A stretch of 64,000 nt of DNA from Rhodococcus sp. IEGM 1409 (GTDB lineage: Bacteria; Actinomycetota; Actinomycetes; Mycobacteriales; Mycobacteriaceae): the NCBI RefSeq assembly GCF_030056735.1, contig NZ_JASHKN010000004.1:1-64000 (forward strand), read 5' to 3'. Shown here in pieces: positions 1-9,020 of the stretch. The notes below the pieces were generated by a model. That model had not been told where the DNA came from, made no database searches, and was given only the letters and a program-made list of their open reading frames with translations. Position 1 is the first letter of the stretch. The number at the start of each line of letters is the position of its first letter. The translations under genes and the position numbers were made by a program.

Positions 1-344
1 GCGGGCATGCCGGTGCCGCGGCGGCGGCGATGGCGAACCTCGACATTCTCGAGCGCGAAAATCTGCTCGCGGAGTCGAAGCGTCTGGAGGCGTCGTTGCA
101 TACGCATCTGCAGCCGTTGTCCGAGCATCCGCGGGTGGCGGAGGTTCGCAGTGGGCTCGGTGCGGTCGCTGCGGTTCAGTTGGCTGATCCGGCGGAGGCG
201 TTGCCGTTTGTGAAGACGCTTCGTGAGCACGGTATTTCGGGTCGCGCTGCGGGTCAGGGTGCGATGCAGATTTCGCCGACGTTTGTGATGACCGATGATC
301 AGGTCGCGGAGATGGCAGCGGGGATCCTCGCAGCCCTCGGCTGA
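1..344 (+). CDS. Class-III aminotransferase, C-terminal fragment
   Basis: Partial gene that enters from before the window; the first whole codon is at position 3. The visible 113 residues begin GHAGAAAAMANLDILERENL, which matches the region of PLP-dependent class-III (omega) aminotransferases where a conserved glycine/alanine stretch precedes an ANL-ERENL helix. The rest is the small C-terminal domain (GLGAVAAVQL, RAAGQGAMQISPTFVMT). The PLP lysine lies upstream and is not visible, so the substrate cannot be assigned. It ends at a TGA two bases before the stop of the convergent small gene. The family call is fairly secure; the specific reaction is unknown. Confidence 0.8.
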   Translation, partial: GHAGAAAAAMANLDILERENLLAESKRLEASLHTHLQPLSEHPRVAEVRSGLGAVAAVQLADPAEALPFVKTLREHGISGRAAGQGAMQISPTFVMTDDQVAEMAAGILAALG

Positions 345-346
345 TG

Positions 347-613
347 TCAGTTGCGGCGCCGAAAGAGTTTCTCGATTCGGCGCCGCACTGCGTTGGGCGC
401 AGGTTCCAGTTCCAGAATCTCTTGCTCCGACTGCTTTGCGTACGCCTGGGTGTACCGCTCGTGTAGCACCGAGCGAATCTCGTCCGGAGAGTAGGCCCGA
501 CGCTGGCGTTCGCCACGCGCAACGAGGACCCCGGTGGCAGCAATGCCCATGGCACCAGCGAGGCCGACCAGTTTCCATACGTGCGAGGCGCGCAGAGGAG
601 TCGTGAGTTTCAT
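347..613 (-). CDS. Small predicted membrane-anchored protein
   Basis: An 88-residue protein that I do not recognise. After a short basic N-terminus, residues about 13-32 form a hydrophobic, alanine- and glycine-rich segment (WKLVGLAGAMGIAATGVLVA) that could be a membrane anchor or uncleaved signal. A charged cytoplasmic-looking tail follows, ending in an arginine-rich stretch (RRRIEKLFRRRN). The ATG is preceded immediately by GAGGG, too close for a normal ribosome site, so initiation may be leaderless. It is divergent from the papain-fold gene, with only 17 bases between the starts. Coding status rests on its clean fit between neighbours. Confidence 0.55.
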   Translation of the reverse strand: MKLTTPLRASHVWKLVGLAGAMGIAATGVLVARGERQRRAYSPDEIRSVLHERYTQAYAKQSEQEILELEPAPNAVRRRIEKLFRRRN

Positions 614-630
614 CCCTCTACGCTAGAGGC

Positions 631-1329
631 ATGGACCGACGATTGCTTTCGCAGGTGAGTCTCGACGAGGCCGCTGCGGCGACCCGCACGGGGGACATCT
701 GGATCTTCCGCGGAGAGTCGACGGCCGACCGGGCTATCCAGACGTTGACCAACAGCCCGGTCAATCACGTGGGGATGTCGGTGGTGATCGACGACCTCCC
801 GCCGCTGATGTGGCATGCGGAACTCGGTCACTCGCTGCAGGACATGTGGACCGGACGCTTCCAGCGTGGTGTCCAACTGCATGATCTGAGGTCGGCGGTT
901 CAGGTGTGGGGTGCCAAGTACGGGCAGCGTGGATGGTTGCGCCAGCTCGACCACGAGATCACCCGTGAGCAGGAAGATGCTCTGCTCAAGACGATCGCGC
1001 GACTGGACGGCACGCCGTTCCCGTCGACGGCGAAGCTCGCCTCACGCTGGTTCGGAGGCCGAATCCCGAAGCTGCGCAAGAAGTCCGACGTGTCCGCAGT
1101 GGCCGTCGAGAGCGCCTATTGCGCCGAAGTGGTTGCCAAGACCTATGAGGCGATGGGTCTGCTTGTCGGAAATCGTCGTATCAACTGGTTCGATCCGGGC
1201 AAGTTCTGGAGCGGCGATCAACTGCCGCTTGCACCCGGAGTTGCTCTCGGCGACGAGATCTCGGTGTCGCTCACCGCATGCGATCTCGAAGCCGGACGTA
1301 ATCCGGTTGGGTACTCACAAGGTTCGTGA
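631..1329 (+). CDS. Permuted papain-fold (NlpC/P60-like, YiiX-type) protein
   Basis: A 232-residue protein with the hallmarks of a circularly permuted papain/NlpC-P60 fold. An early segment with a candidate catalytic histidine (NSPVNHVGMSV, about residues 41-51) follows the GDIWIFRG strand, and the candidate cysteine lies late (SAYCAEVVAKTYEAMGLL, about residue 165). In the permuted family the His precedes the Cys, as here. No signal peptide or membrane segment is visible, so a cytoplasmic or lipid-related hydrolase or amidase role is more likely than wall hydrolysis. TACGCT seven bases before the ATG could be a -10 of a nearly leaderless transcript. The gene ends inside the end of the convergent PhzF gene (15-base overlap). 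Substrate unknown. Confidence 0.6.
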   Translation: MDRRLLSQVSLDEAAAATRTGDIWIFRGESTADRAIQTLTNSPVNHVGMSVVIDDLPPLMWHAELGHSLQDMWTGRFQRGVQLHDLRSAVQVWGAKYGQRGWLRQLDHEITREQEDALLKTIARLDGTPFPSTAKLASRWFGGRIPKLRKKSDVSAVAVESAYCAEVVAKTYEAMGLLVGNRRINWFDPGKFWSGDQLPLAPGVALGDEISVSLTACDLEAGRNPVGYSQGS

Positions 1330-1995
1330 CGGCTCGGCAACCACGCGGCCGCCGACTTCGAGCCACCCCTCCGGGGAGAAAGTGGTGTGCAGTACCGATC
1401 CGCGTCCCTGGGTGATGAGGAGTGATTTCCTCAGTCGGTCCGTGATGCGCAAAGCTGCCGATCCGGTTGCCTCGTCCTCGGCGATTCCCATCACCGGCGC
1501 GAACATGCGTGCGCGAATCGCAGCTTCGAGCTTGTCCTGCCATGCCCACAGATACGAATGATCCGCCTCGTAGTCGGACGGATCGGCGCCGATGACGTCG
1601 TCGACCGTGTCCATCGGGTAGATCGCGAATTCCGGTGCCCATTCGGCACGGGCGCGTACCCACGTGAGAGCGCCGGATTGGCGGACGTCGACACTGCCGG
1701 CCGGAACGTCGAGGGAGGTCACGCGGCGGCCCTGCTCGCCCAGCCACCACGTCGCACCGACGGTGGGGTGCCCGGCGAAGGGGAGTTCTGCTGCCGGAGT
1801 GAAGATCTGAGCCCGAGCACGCGAGGCGCCGTCTTCCGGAACGTCGATGAAAATGGTCTCGCTGTAGTCGAGTTCCTTCGCAACGGCTTGTCGATCCGAT
1901 TCTGCAACCGAGGATGCGTCGACGATTCCCAGCGGATTACCGTGCTTGCCGTTCTCGTCCGTGAAGACCCGGACCACACTCACCTCGATACCCAT
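1315..1995 (-). CDS. PhzF-family isomerase/epimerase-like protein
   Basis: This 226-residue protein belongs to the PhzF (phenazine biosynthesis-like) fold. It opens with VSVVRVFTDENGKHGNPLGI, the family's HGNP signature, and carries DYSETIFI, where the Glu corresponds to the PhzF catalytic acid, then AELPFAGHPTVGATWWL, the family's second signature. It is shorter than the usual 260-290 residues, mainly in the second domain. No phenazine genes are nearby, so it is best read as a PhzF-like enzyme of unknown substrate. Its start lies just downstream of the ahpCD terminator, suggesting its own promoter in the small gap. Confidence 0.8.
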   Translation of the reverse strand: MGIEVSVVRVFTDENGKHGNPLGIVDASSVAESDRQAVAKELDYSETIFIDVPEDGASRARAQIFTPAAELPFAGHPTVGATWWLGEQGRRVTSLDVPAGSVDVRQSGALTWVRARAEWAPEFAIYPMDTVDDVIGADPSDYEADHSYLWAWQDKLEAAIRARMFAPVMGIAEDEATGSAALRITDRLRKSLLITQGRGSVLHTTFSPEGWLEVGGRVVAEPSRTL

Positions 1996-2014
1996 CGGTC
2001 CACCCTAGCGCGCG

Positions 2015-2048
2015 AAAAGCCCTCCCCACCGTCATAGTGGGGAGGGCT
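2015..2048 (-). terminator. Rho-independent terminator of ahpC-ahpD
   Basis: A perfect 12-bp inverted repeat (AGCCCTCCCCAC / GTGGGGAGGGCT) with a 7-base loop. Read on the minus strand it is followed by a short T run, and it lies about 26 bases past the ahpD stop. Confidence 0.85.
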
Positions 2049-2074
2049 CGTCGAACTGCAGTCAGGTACGAGGA

Positions 2075-2614
2075 TCAGACCTGTGCGGCAGAGAGGATTT
2101 CGTTGGCTTCGACAGCCTGCGCGACGCCCGCGACGATGGAACCGGCGCGGATCGCTTCGAAGATGACCTCGCGGTCGACACCTTCCTGGCGGAGGGTGTT
2201 CTCGTGAGCTTCGAGGCAGTGGTTGCAGCCGTTGATCGCGGACACTGCCAGCGACCACAATTCGAAGTCGGCCTTGTCGACGCCCGGGTTGCCGATGATG
2301 TTCATCCGCAGGCCGGCACGAAGGTCGTCGTACTTACCGTCGAGGTAGCCCTTGGTGCGGTAGAAGACGTTGTTCATGCCCATTATCGACGCTGCGCCGA
2401 GAGCGGCGTCGTACGCCTCTGCAGACAGGTTGTCGGCGGCCTCGGATGCAATCTCCTTGAGCGTGGACGCAGACTTGGTGGCTGCGGCCGTTGCGAGGAG
2501 TGTTCCCCACAACTGCTGCTCGTTCAGGACCGTCGTGCGCGCAATGGAACTCAGGTTGAGCTTGAGGTCCTTCGCGTACTCGGGAAGCGAGTTCTTGAGG
2601 TTCTCGACGCTCAT
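2075..2614 (-). CDS. ahpD: Alkyl hydroperoxidase AhpD
   Basis: A 179-residue AhpD, the carboxymuconolactone-decarboxylase-fold disulfide reductase that recycles AhpC in mycobacteria and relatives. The thiol motif CNHCLEAH gives Cys130, Cys133 and His137, the same positions as I recall for M. tuberculosis AhpD. The start chosen is the ATG giving [20 protein letters not shown]. Longer in-frame versions would run into ahpC, whose stop is two bases upstream. The two genes are therefore tightly coupled, and a strong terminator follows. Confidence 0.97.
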   Translation of the reverse strand: MSVENLKNSLPEYAKDLKLNLSSIARTTVLNEQQLWGTLLATAAATKSASTLKEIASEAADNLSAEAYDAALGAASIMGMNNVFYRTKGYLDGKYDDLRAGLRMNIIGNPGVDKADFELWSLAVSAINGCNHCLEAHENTLRQEGVDREVIFEAIRAGSIVAGVAQAVEANEILSAAQV

Positions 2615-2616
2615 AC

Positions 2617-3204
2617 TCAGACGCTCGCAGTCAGGAGCTCGCCGGCGTTGATGGTCGGGTCGCCCTTCTTCCAGTTGCATGCGCACAGCTCGTCGCTCTG
2701 GAGAGCGTCGAGGACGCGGAGAACCTCGTCGACGTTACGGCCGACGGAACCGGCTGTGACGGAGACGAACTGGATCTCGTTGTTGGGGTCGACGATGAAC
2801 GTTGCGCGGTCTGCAACGCCGTCGGCGTTGAGGACGCCGGTGGCCTCGGCAAGCTCGCGCTTGAGGTCCGAGAGCATCGGGAAGGGGAGGGTCTTGAGCT
2901 CTTCGTGCTGTGCACGCCACTGGAAGTGCACGAACTCGTTGTCGACGGAAGCGCCGAGAACCTGAGCGTCACGGTCTGCGAACTCTTCGTTGAGCTTGCC
3001 GAACGCAGCAATCTCGGTGGGGCAGACGAAGGTGAAGTCCTTGGGCCAGAAGAAGACGATGCGCCACTTGCCTGCGTAGTCGTCACTGGTGACGGTGGTG
3101 AAGTAGTCATCGGGCTGCTGGGCATCGACCTTGGACAGGTCGCCGCCGATGACAGCCGTGAGGTTGTAAGCGGGGAACTGGTCGCCGATTGTGAGCAGAG
3201 CCAT
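2617..3204 (-). CDS. ahpC: Peroxiredoxin AhpC (alkyl hydroperoxide reductase)
   Basis: A 195-residue 2-Cys peroxiredoxin that reduces hydrogen peroxide, organic hydroperoxides and peroxynitrite in the cytoplasm. The peroxidatic Cys61 lies in FTFVCPTE, and resolving cysteines are in the C-terminal [13 protein letters not shown] (C174 and C176 region, the three-cysteine mycobacterial type). The start [15 protein letters not shown] is chosen because family members begin here; the open frame extends upstream without a recognisable domain. It is divergent from oxyR across a 229-base gap and followed at once by ahpD, its reductant partner. This is the classical OxyR-controlled arrangement. Confidence 0.98.
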   Translation of the reverse strand: MALLTIGDQFPAYNLTAVIGGDLSKVDAQQPDDYFTTVTSDDYAGKWRIVFFWPKDFTFVCPTEIAAFGKLNEEFADRDAQVLGASVDNEFVHFQWRAQHEELKTLPFPMLSDLKRELAEATGVLNADGVADRATFIVDPNNEIQFVSVTAGSVGRNVDEVLRVLDALQSDELCACNWKKGDPTINAGELLTASV

Positions 3205-3433
3205 GTGTCTCATTCTCCTACGTGTCTCGTGAACAGGAATTTCTTGCGCACACGATCTGGCTGTTCGGAATGTGACGGCCGAACGTGCTGGATCGAGAGG
3301 GTTTGTCACCGTCAGCGGGTCGGACGGTTTCGACTGCAATGTCGAGGTTGTGACCGGCGCTTTTTGGTATGAGTCCATTCTGCATCAAACGGTTCAAAAG
3401 GTAAAGGTGATGGGTGGCACTACACTGATAGGC
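3205..3433. promoter_or_regulatory. ahpC-oxyR divergent control region
   Basis: A 229-base intergenic region between ahpC and oxyR. The oxyR side (about 3358-3430) is visibly more AT-rich than the surroundings and probably holds the promoters. OxyR of actinobacteria binds between these genes, so an operator is expected, but I could not identify a convincing full-length OxyR site by eye. A 12-bp perfect palindrome GTCTGATCAGAC lies at 3436-3447, just inside oxyR and overlapping its start codon. Confidence 0.6.
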
Positions 3434-4354
3434 ATGTCTGATCAGACTTATCAACCTTCCTTGTCGCAGCTGCGTGCCTTTGTATCGGTCGCCGAGTATC
3501 GGCACTTCGGTACTGCCGCAGCACGTTCCGGTGTGAGCCAACCCACACTGTCGCAGGCGCTGGCGGCTCTCGAGGCGGGGCTGGGAGTCAAACTGATCGA
3601 GCGCAGTACTCGGCGCGTGCTCGTGACCGCGGACGGACAGCGCCTACTCGGTCAGGCCAAGCAGATTCTCGAGGCCGCCGACGGATTTGTCGCGAGCGCC
3701 GCCGGCTCCGGCGACTCTCTGACCGGATCGCTACGCATCGGGTTGATCCCGACCGTTGCGCCCTACATTCTTCCGGAGTTGTTGCCGGTGCTGCGCGAGA
3801 AGCTGCCGTCGTTGGCGCCGCAGATAGTCGAGGATCAAACGGCGCGCTTACTCGATGCACTGCGATCGGGAGCGCTCGACGTCGCGGTGTTGGCGTTACC
3901 TGCCGGAACACCTGGCCTGGTGGAAGTTCCTGTATACGAAGAGGATTTTGTGATGGTCGTGCCGAACGATCATTCCTTGGCCGGACGCGTCGATCTCACG
4001 GCGGACGTGCTCGACGCGCTGCCTTTGCTCTTGCTCGACGACGGCCACTGCCTGCGTGATCAGACGATGGATCTGTGCCGTTCCGTAGACGCTCATCCGC
4101 TTGCCGGCGACACGCGGGCGACCTCCCTCGCAACGGTCGTGCAGTGCGTGGCCGGGGGACTCGGGGTGACTTTGGTCCCGGAATCTGCTGTTGCAGTGGA
4201 GGTTCGACGCGGGAATTTGTCGACGGCGCGCTTCGCGTCGCCGGCTCCAGGTCGCACGATCGGCGTCGTGTTCCGCTCTTCGAGTGGCCGAGCAGAAGGA
4301 TTCCGTCAGCTGGCTGAGCTGGTCCGTTCGGTCAGCCCGACCGCTCCTCGATGA
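3434..4354 (+). CDS. oxyR: LysR-type peroxide sensor OxyR
   Basis: A 306-residue LysR-family regulator. The N-terminal winged helix-turn-helix (LSQLRAFVSVAEYRHFGTAA to about residue 60) is followed by the effector domain. The redox pair is intact: Cys206 in DDGHCLRDQ and Cys215 in MDLC, nine residues apart as in E. coli OxyR C199/C208. It should activate ahpCD when oxidised to the disulfide. The ATG giving MSDQTYQPSLSQ is preferred; an ATG 24 bases upstream is possible. This contrasts with the decayed oxyR of M. tuberculosis (general knowledge): here the gene looks intact. Confidence 0.95.
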   Translation: MSDQTYQPSLSQLRAFVSVAEYRHFGTAAARSGVSQPTLSQALAALEAGLGVKLIERSTRRVLVTADGQRLLGQAKQILEAADGFVASAAGSGDSLTGSLRIGLIPTVAPYILPELLPVLREKLPSLAPQIVEDQTARLLDALRSGALDVAVLALPAGTPGLVEVPVYEEDFVMVVPNDHSLAGRVDLTADVLDALPLLLLDDGHCLRDQTMDLCRSVDAHPLAGDTRATSLATVVQCVAGGLGVTLVPESAVAVEVRRGNLSTARFASPAPGRTIGVVFRSSSGRAEGFRQLAELVRSVSPTAPR

Positions 4355-4382
4355 CGTAGCGCGTTCGACGTCGACGTGAAAG

Positions 4383-5786
4383 CTAGTCGAAGGAGGGTTC
4401 TTTCGCGGCAATGACAGCTCCGGGATTGAGAATTCCCAGCGGGTCGAGGGCATCCTTGACCTTGCGATTGAGGGCCATGACGTCTTCACCCAACTGCGAC
4501 GGCAGCCAGTCGCGCTTGAGCCGGCCGACCCCGTGTTCGCCGGTGATCGTGCCACCGAGGGCAATGGCGAGATCCATCACTCGTCCGAAAGCGATCTGTG
4601 CGCGTTCGGCCATGTCCGGGTCTGCGGGGTCGAACACGATGAGCGGGTGTGTGTTTCCGTCCCCGGCGTGCGCGACCGTGCAGATCAGGACGTCGAGGTC
4701 CTCTGCGATGGCTTCGACGCCGGTTACCAACTGGGGGAGTGCGCGCATGGGAACACCCACGTCTTCTAGAAGCAGACTCCCCATCGCGAGCACTGCGGGG
4801 AAAACCGCCCGCCGAGCCGCAGCAAACGCGTCACCTTCGGCTTGGTCGTCGGTGGCGAATACCTCGGTGGCTCCGTTGTTTTCGCATGCCTGAACGATCG
4901 TCTCGATTTCCAGCACGCCTGCCGCGCCGGGTGCGTCGGACTGCGCGAGAAGCAGTGCGTGAGCCTTGCGGTTCAGACCCATGCGTACCGAATCCTCGAC
5001 AGCATTGATACTGGCGTGATCCATGAACTCGAGCATCGCCGGACGCATGTTGCTGGTGATCGCCAAGACCGCGTCGGCAGCTTCCTGAACCGAGTCGAAC
5101 GAGGCCACGACAGTTGAGGCGGGCGGCTGTGCCGGAATCAAGCGCAGGGTGATTTCGGTGATGATGCCGAGAGTGCCCTCACTGCCCACGAACAGTTTGG
5201 TGAGTGAGAGTCCGGCGACGTCCTTGAGAAGTGGGCCACCGAGACTGACCGCTGTCCCGTCTGCCAGCACGACCCGCAGTCCGAGAACGTAGTCGGTGGT
5301 AACTCCGTACTTGACGCAGCAGAGTCCGCCGGCGTTGGTAGCTGCATTGCCGCCGATGGAACAGATTTCGAAGGATGACGGGTCGGGTGGGTACCAGAGT
5401 CCGTGCTCTGCGGCGGCTTTCTTGACCTCGGCATTCATCAAGCCGGGCTGAGTAACCGCCACCCGGGCGACCGGGTCGATCGTGATCTTTCGCATTCGCT
5501 CGGTGCTGACCACGATGCAACCGTCGACGGCGCTGGATCCACCGGACAGGCCCGAGCCCGCGCCTCTGGGAACCACCGGAACGCGGTGGGCGGTTGCCCA
5601 TCGCATCACGGTCTGGATGTCTTCAGTGCACGTTGCGCGAACCACGGCAGCGGGGTGGCCTGCGGCCGGGTCGGCGGCCCAGTCCTGGCGGTAGCCCGCG
5701 GTCAGGTCCGGATCCAGCAGGACGGCTCCCTCGGGGAGTGCCGCTACAAGTTCGTCCATGCCGTGCGAATTTTCAACCGTCATCAC
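4383..5786 (-). CDS. FAD-binding oxidase, GlcD/D-lactate dehydrogenase type
   Basis: A 467-residue flavoprotein of the VAO/GlcD family. The FAD_binding_4 domain covers about residues 40-220 with PRGAGSGLSGGSSAVDG and GGNAATNAGGLCCVKYGVTT. The FAD-oxidase C-terminal domain ends with the signature TGEHGVGRLKRDWL. Family members oxidise glycolate, D-lactate or other 2-hydroxy acids. No glcE, glcF or lactate permease is adjacent, so it probably acts alone, as many actinobacterial single-gene versions do. The substrate cannot be fixed from sequence. The start is one of two adjacent ATG codons (MMTVENSHG). Confidence 0.88.
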   Translation of the reverse strand: MMTVENSHGMDELVAALPEGAVLLDPDLTAGYRQDWAADPAAGHPAAVVRATCTEDIQTVMRWATAHRVPVVPRGAGSGLSGGSSAVDGCIVVSTERMRKITIDPVARVAVTQPGLMNAEVKKAAAEHGLWYPPDPSSFEICSIGGNAATNAGGLCCVKYGVTTDYVLGLRVVLADGTAVSLGGPLLKDVAGLSLTKLFVGSEGTLGIITEITLRLIPAQPPASTVVASFDSVQEAADAVLAITSNMRPAMLEFMDHASINAVEDSVRMGLNRKAHALLLAQSDAPGAAGVLEIETIVQACENNGATEVFATDDQAEGDAFAAARRAVFPAVLAMGSLLLEDVGVPMRALPQLVTGVEAIAEDLDVLICTVAHAGDGNTHPLIVFDPADPDMAERAQIAFGRVMDLAIALGGTITGEHGVGRLKRDWLPSQLGEDVMALNRKVKDALDPLGILNPGAVIAAKEPSFD

Positions 5787-5860
5787 TCCATCATGCGTCT
5801 AGCAGCGCTGCCGGGCCCCTGACTTGGTCAGATTTGGGCGCGGCACCCGTGCCCTGGCCC

Positions 5861-6679
5861 CTACCGGGCCACATCTTCTGGCCAGCCGGGGTAGTTGGGC
5901 AGAACGAGGGGTGGGGTGAAGTCGGTGCTCATCCGGAGCCGATTCCCGTCGTGACGCGATTTGAACCAGTCGGAGCAAGTCTCCTGTTGCCCACGGTCGC
6001 TGGTGGAGCTGGTGAATTTGTCGACGATCCAGCCGCCGAAGACGTCACCTTCCGGTGCATTGCGCGTCCCTTCGAATCGAGGGTAGGGGGTAGCCGAAGA
6101 AGCGGTGTTATGCATCCAGATCTCGTAACTACTGCTCGGGAGTCGCGACGAATCCGGTTTGCGGCCGTCGTAATCGGTGTCGTAGGCGTCGGAGCAGGCG
6201 TAAGCGACGACGGTGGAATCGCCGGGGTATCCGGCGGGAATTGATTGAATACTCAAGATCCGGTTGATGCTGGTACCTCGGTAGACGCGTGGTGGTGTGT
6301 CTGCGGCTTCTCCGTAGCGGCGATCGCTCGAGACCGTTCCACGAGTGTTCGCAGTGATTCGCGAGAACCCGTGGTAAGCGTCGCTGCGATCGCCACTACT
6401 ATCGACGATGTAGTCGGATTCTATGAATGCTCGGATTATGGTGGCCTCCTCGCTGAAGAGGTCGATGCCGGGGTCTGCGAGCCATTGGTTGTGATAGTCG
6501 GTCATGTAACTCGGTAGTACGTAGACGTTTGACGCTGCGGGCGTGGTTGTGGCGGTGATGTTTTCGGTTAAGTTAGGTGCCGAGCAACCCGCGATACATA
6601 ATCCCAGGCTGACTACCAGTGCAAGAGCGGTTGCAGCGCGGTGGTTTCGCCTTGTCAACGCAGGAAATCTATCCGACAT
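5861..6679 (-). CDS. Predicted lipoprotein, last gene of the WXG/EspC-like cassette
   Basis: A 272-residue protein with a basic N-terminus (RRNHRAATALALV), a hydrophobic core and a lipobox LCIAGC, predicting lipidation at Cys32 and anchoring outside the membrane. The mature part is rich in D, S, T, Y and P with no domain I recognise. Its start overlaps the end of the 783-residue gene by 11 bases, so it is translationally coupled to it and probably functions with it, as a surface partner, chaperone or immunity-like factor (inference). The DNA around 6240-6600 looks less GC-rich than neighbouring genes, which would fit accessory origin. Confidence 0.75.
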   Translation of the reverse strand: MSDRFPALTRRNHRAATALALVVSLGLCIAGCSAPNLTENITATTTPAASNVYVLPSYMTDYHNQWLADPGIDLFSEEATIIRAFIESDYIVDSSGDRSDAYHGFSRITANTRGTVSSDRRYGEAADTPPRVYRGTSINRILSIQSIPAGYPGDSTVVAYACSDAYDTDYDGRKPDSSRLPSSSYEIWMHNTASSATPYPRFEGTRNAPEGDVFGGWIVDKFTSSTSDRGQQETCSDWFKSRHDGNRLRMSTDFTPPLVLPNYPGWPEDVAR

Positions 6680-9020
6680 CGTCGAGTCCGTCTCTCATGT
6701 TGGTCATGAACGTATCGCGATTGAATCCACGAAACGTCATATAGTCCTGCAGCGTGCTGTCGAATTTGCCGTTTAGACCCAGGGTCTCCAGCTCGACTGG
6801 TCTGAGGGATTCGCTCGGATTGCCATTGACTCGAAAGCTGTTCAGTTGCTCGAAGTTTTCTCTTCCGTGAGCGTTGTCGAGTGACTGAACCAGTCGGTAA
6901 TCGAGAAGGGTTGTCGAAGCCGAACTCTGGTCTGTGAAGTTGAGTTGTTCTGGAGGAACTTCGACCGGGGCGCCGAGTACGTGATCTTTCAGTTCGACTC
7001 CCAGCATGCTGACTGCAACGCTGGTCGGTGGTCCGAAGCCTGGGATCATGGCGGCACCGCCGGAAATCAGCCAACCGAGTTCGTCGTATGTTTTCCCACG
7101 TCTGCTGACGATGTCCTGTTGCGCCGCCGCAGCGTCACCGGTTCGGTTGAGGGCTTCTTCCTCGAGAGCTCCGTCCATCAGTGCCTGGACGCGTCCCGCA
7201 TATATTGCATATTGCGAAGAACCCGCGGCGATGTCTCCGCTCATGCTGGTTTCGACGAAGGTCCCTTGGAGTTGGCCCGCGGCTCCGAGCATGTTCGCAT
7301 TGAAACTTGCGGCGGCGTGGGGGTCGCTGTCGATGATCGCGATCACCGATTTTGCATTGGCGAATCTGTCGTCGTAAGCATCGAGATTTTCGAAACCGAG
7401 AGTACCGGTCTGATCGGGTGCCAATCCGACGAGATTCCCGATGTACGGGGTCACCGCGGAACCGATCGATTGCGTCAACGCGGGATTCATTTCTCCGATG
7501 GATCTGTTGTCCAGGCCGGCGATGTCGAGGTAGGCACCTTTGTTGTCGGCGAGATTGTGGGCGAGTGCAAGGGCAGAGGCGCCGGCACGTTCCGCAAGAG
7601 CTGGGTTGGAGTTGGTGGCGTCGGGTCCGATCCAATCGGTGAGGCCGCTGACGGCTCGACCGTCATCGTTCCATTCGCGGGTGAACAGATTCACCACGTC
7701 GTCCTTATGAGCGGGGGTGGTGAGGAAGTCGGCGTTCGAGGGTATGTCCCGAGTGGCGACTTCGAGGGCTTTGGTGAGACTGGAGTCGAGCTCATCGTTG
7801 CTGACGGGCTGGCCGTCGTCGTCGAAGACCAATCGCATCGGTGCACTCGATGAGGTTTGCGATTGGAGAGGGGCGAGATCTGCGCTGCGATCGAGCAGTG
7901 CAGAACTCAGAGCGCTGCCGGTTTGTGTCGCCGGATCGGCATTTCGAAGTATGTCCGTGAGGGCATTCGAATCGTCGAAATGGTTGACGTTCACGGTGGT
8001 GGAGTACCCGCCGGGTTGGAGTTGCGAGCTGTACGCGGGGTCGCTGAAGATTTTGCGGACGTCTGGCGGAAGGTTGTCGAGGCTGCCGACGTTGCCGTTG
8101 CCGTCGGTGACGTTGGGATTGGAGACGGTGAACATGCCCGAGGCGAGGGCGCTGGGGATTCGCGCGTCGGCGGGGACATTCGCATCGGGGAAGTTGACCG
8201 TGCGGAATCCTTCGGCTCCTGCACCGATATCCTTCAGCTCGTCGAGGTCGGTATCGGCGTAGAACTCACGTAGGTAGGCGAGTTGTTCCGGGTCGACGAC
8301 CACGGTCCCGCCCGCAGCAAGTTGCGCTTGTTGTTCCGGAGTGAAAGTCGTCGCGGCGATAAACCGTTGCTTGGCCGCCTCGCTCTCGGGTGTTGCGCCC
8401 GGGGACTGCGCGAGAATGTCGGAGTCGTGGGCTCCCTGACCATCGAACCGAACGTGATGTGAAGGAGTGGTCGACGCTGCATCGGGGATCCCGAAATCGG
8501 CCTTGCGGTCGATGAGCGAGGTGCCTGCGGCGGTGATCTCCGTGAGGATTCTGGCGGCGTCCGCGTCGGTCTCGTTGACGTCGGTGAGTGCCGCGCCGAC
8601 ACGCCACGAGTGGTATTCGAGGCGGGCTTCCACCTCCCGCGGATCTGTGCTCGCCAGAGTTGCGGGCGTCGCGGTGACGGAACCGTCGTCAGAGACGGTG
8701 AAACCGTCGGCGCTCGCTTCGTCGACGCGGCTGACCAGTGTTTCGCGGGCGTACCGCAGATTTGCCGACTGCGCTGCGACGCAGCGCCCGGCGTCCCCGA
8801 CTATCGCGACGGCGTCTCGCCCGAAGGCATGCTGCTGCGTTGCCGAATCCCACGCTGCAGTCGCCGCTGTGCCGCTCCAATCGCTGGTTGCGGTGTCCAT
8901 GATGCGGTGCGCGATGTCGACGTTGCTGGCGAATACGTCATGTCCGCGGCCCAGGGTGCCGGCGTAGTTGTCGAGGGCGTCCAGATTCCAGGATCGGATC
9001 TGCGAGATCGACAGTGTCAT
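6669..9020 (-). CDS. Large WXG-domain protein, candidate type VII secretion substrate
   Basis: A 783-residue protein. Residues about 1-100 are helical with a WXG motif (SDWSGTAATAAW, Trp48-Ser-Gly50) and resemble the N-termini of mycobacterial ESX-associated proteins (LSISQIRSWNLDALDNYAG). The middle is long, D/N/A-rich and apparently helical, of the sort annotated as 'TPR repeat region' in actinobacterial homologues (recalled). Residues around 675-695 form a glycine-rich hydrophobic patch (WLISGGAAMIPGFGPPTSVA). No nuclease, ADP-ribosyltransferase or protease motif is evident at the C-terminus. The start overlaps the stop of the EspC-like gene by four bases (ATGA), and the end overlaps the lipoprotein gene. 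Confidence 0.75.
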   Translation of the reverse strand: MTLSISQIRSWNLDALDNYAGTLGRGHDVFASNVDIAHRIMDTATSDWSGTAATAAWDSATQQHAFGRDAVAIVGDAGRCVAAQSANLRYARETLVSRVDEASADGFTVSDDGSVTATPATLASTDPREVEARLEYHSWRVGAALTDVNETDADAARILTEITAAGTSLIDRKADFGIPDAASTTPSHHVRFDGQGAHDSDILAQSPGATPESEAAKQRFIAATTFTPEQQAQLAAGGTVVVDPEQLAYLREFYADTDLDELKDIGAGAEGFRTVNFPDANVPADARIPSALASGMFTVSNPNVTDGNGNVGSLDNLPPDVRKIFSDPAYSSQLQPGGYSTTVNVNHFDDSNALTDILRNADPATQTGSALSSALLDRSADLAPLQSQTSSSAPMRLVFDDDGQPVSNDELDSSLTKALEVATRDIPSNADFLTTPAHKDDVVNLFTREWNDDGRAVSGLTDWIGPDATNSNPALAERAGASALALAHNLADNKGAYLDIAGLDNRSIGEMNPALTQSIGSAVTPYIGNLVGLAPDQTGTLGFENLDAYDDRFANAKSVIAIIDSDPHAAASFNANMLGAAGQLQGTFVETSMSGDIAAGSSQYAIYAGRVQALMDGALEEEALNRTGDAAAAQQDIVSRRGKTYDELGWLISGGAAMIPGFGPPTSVAVSMLGVELKDHVLGAPVEVPPEQLNFTDQSSASTTLLDYRLVQSLDNAHGRENFEQLNSFRVNGNPSESLRPVELETLGLNGKFDSTLQDYMTFRGFNRDTFMTNMRDGLDDVG

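Noticed and set aside
6565..6585. TTAAGTTAGGTGCC as a second IdeR site
   Set aside because: It lies within the lipoprotein coding sequence, near its signal peptide, and matches only half of the consensus.
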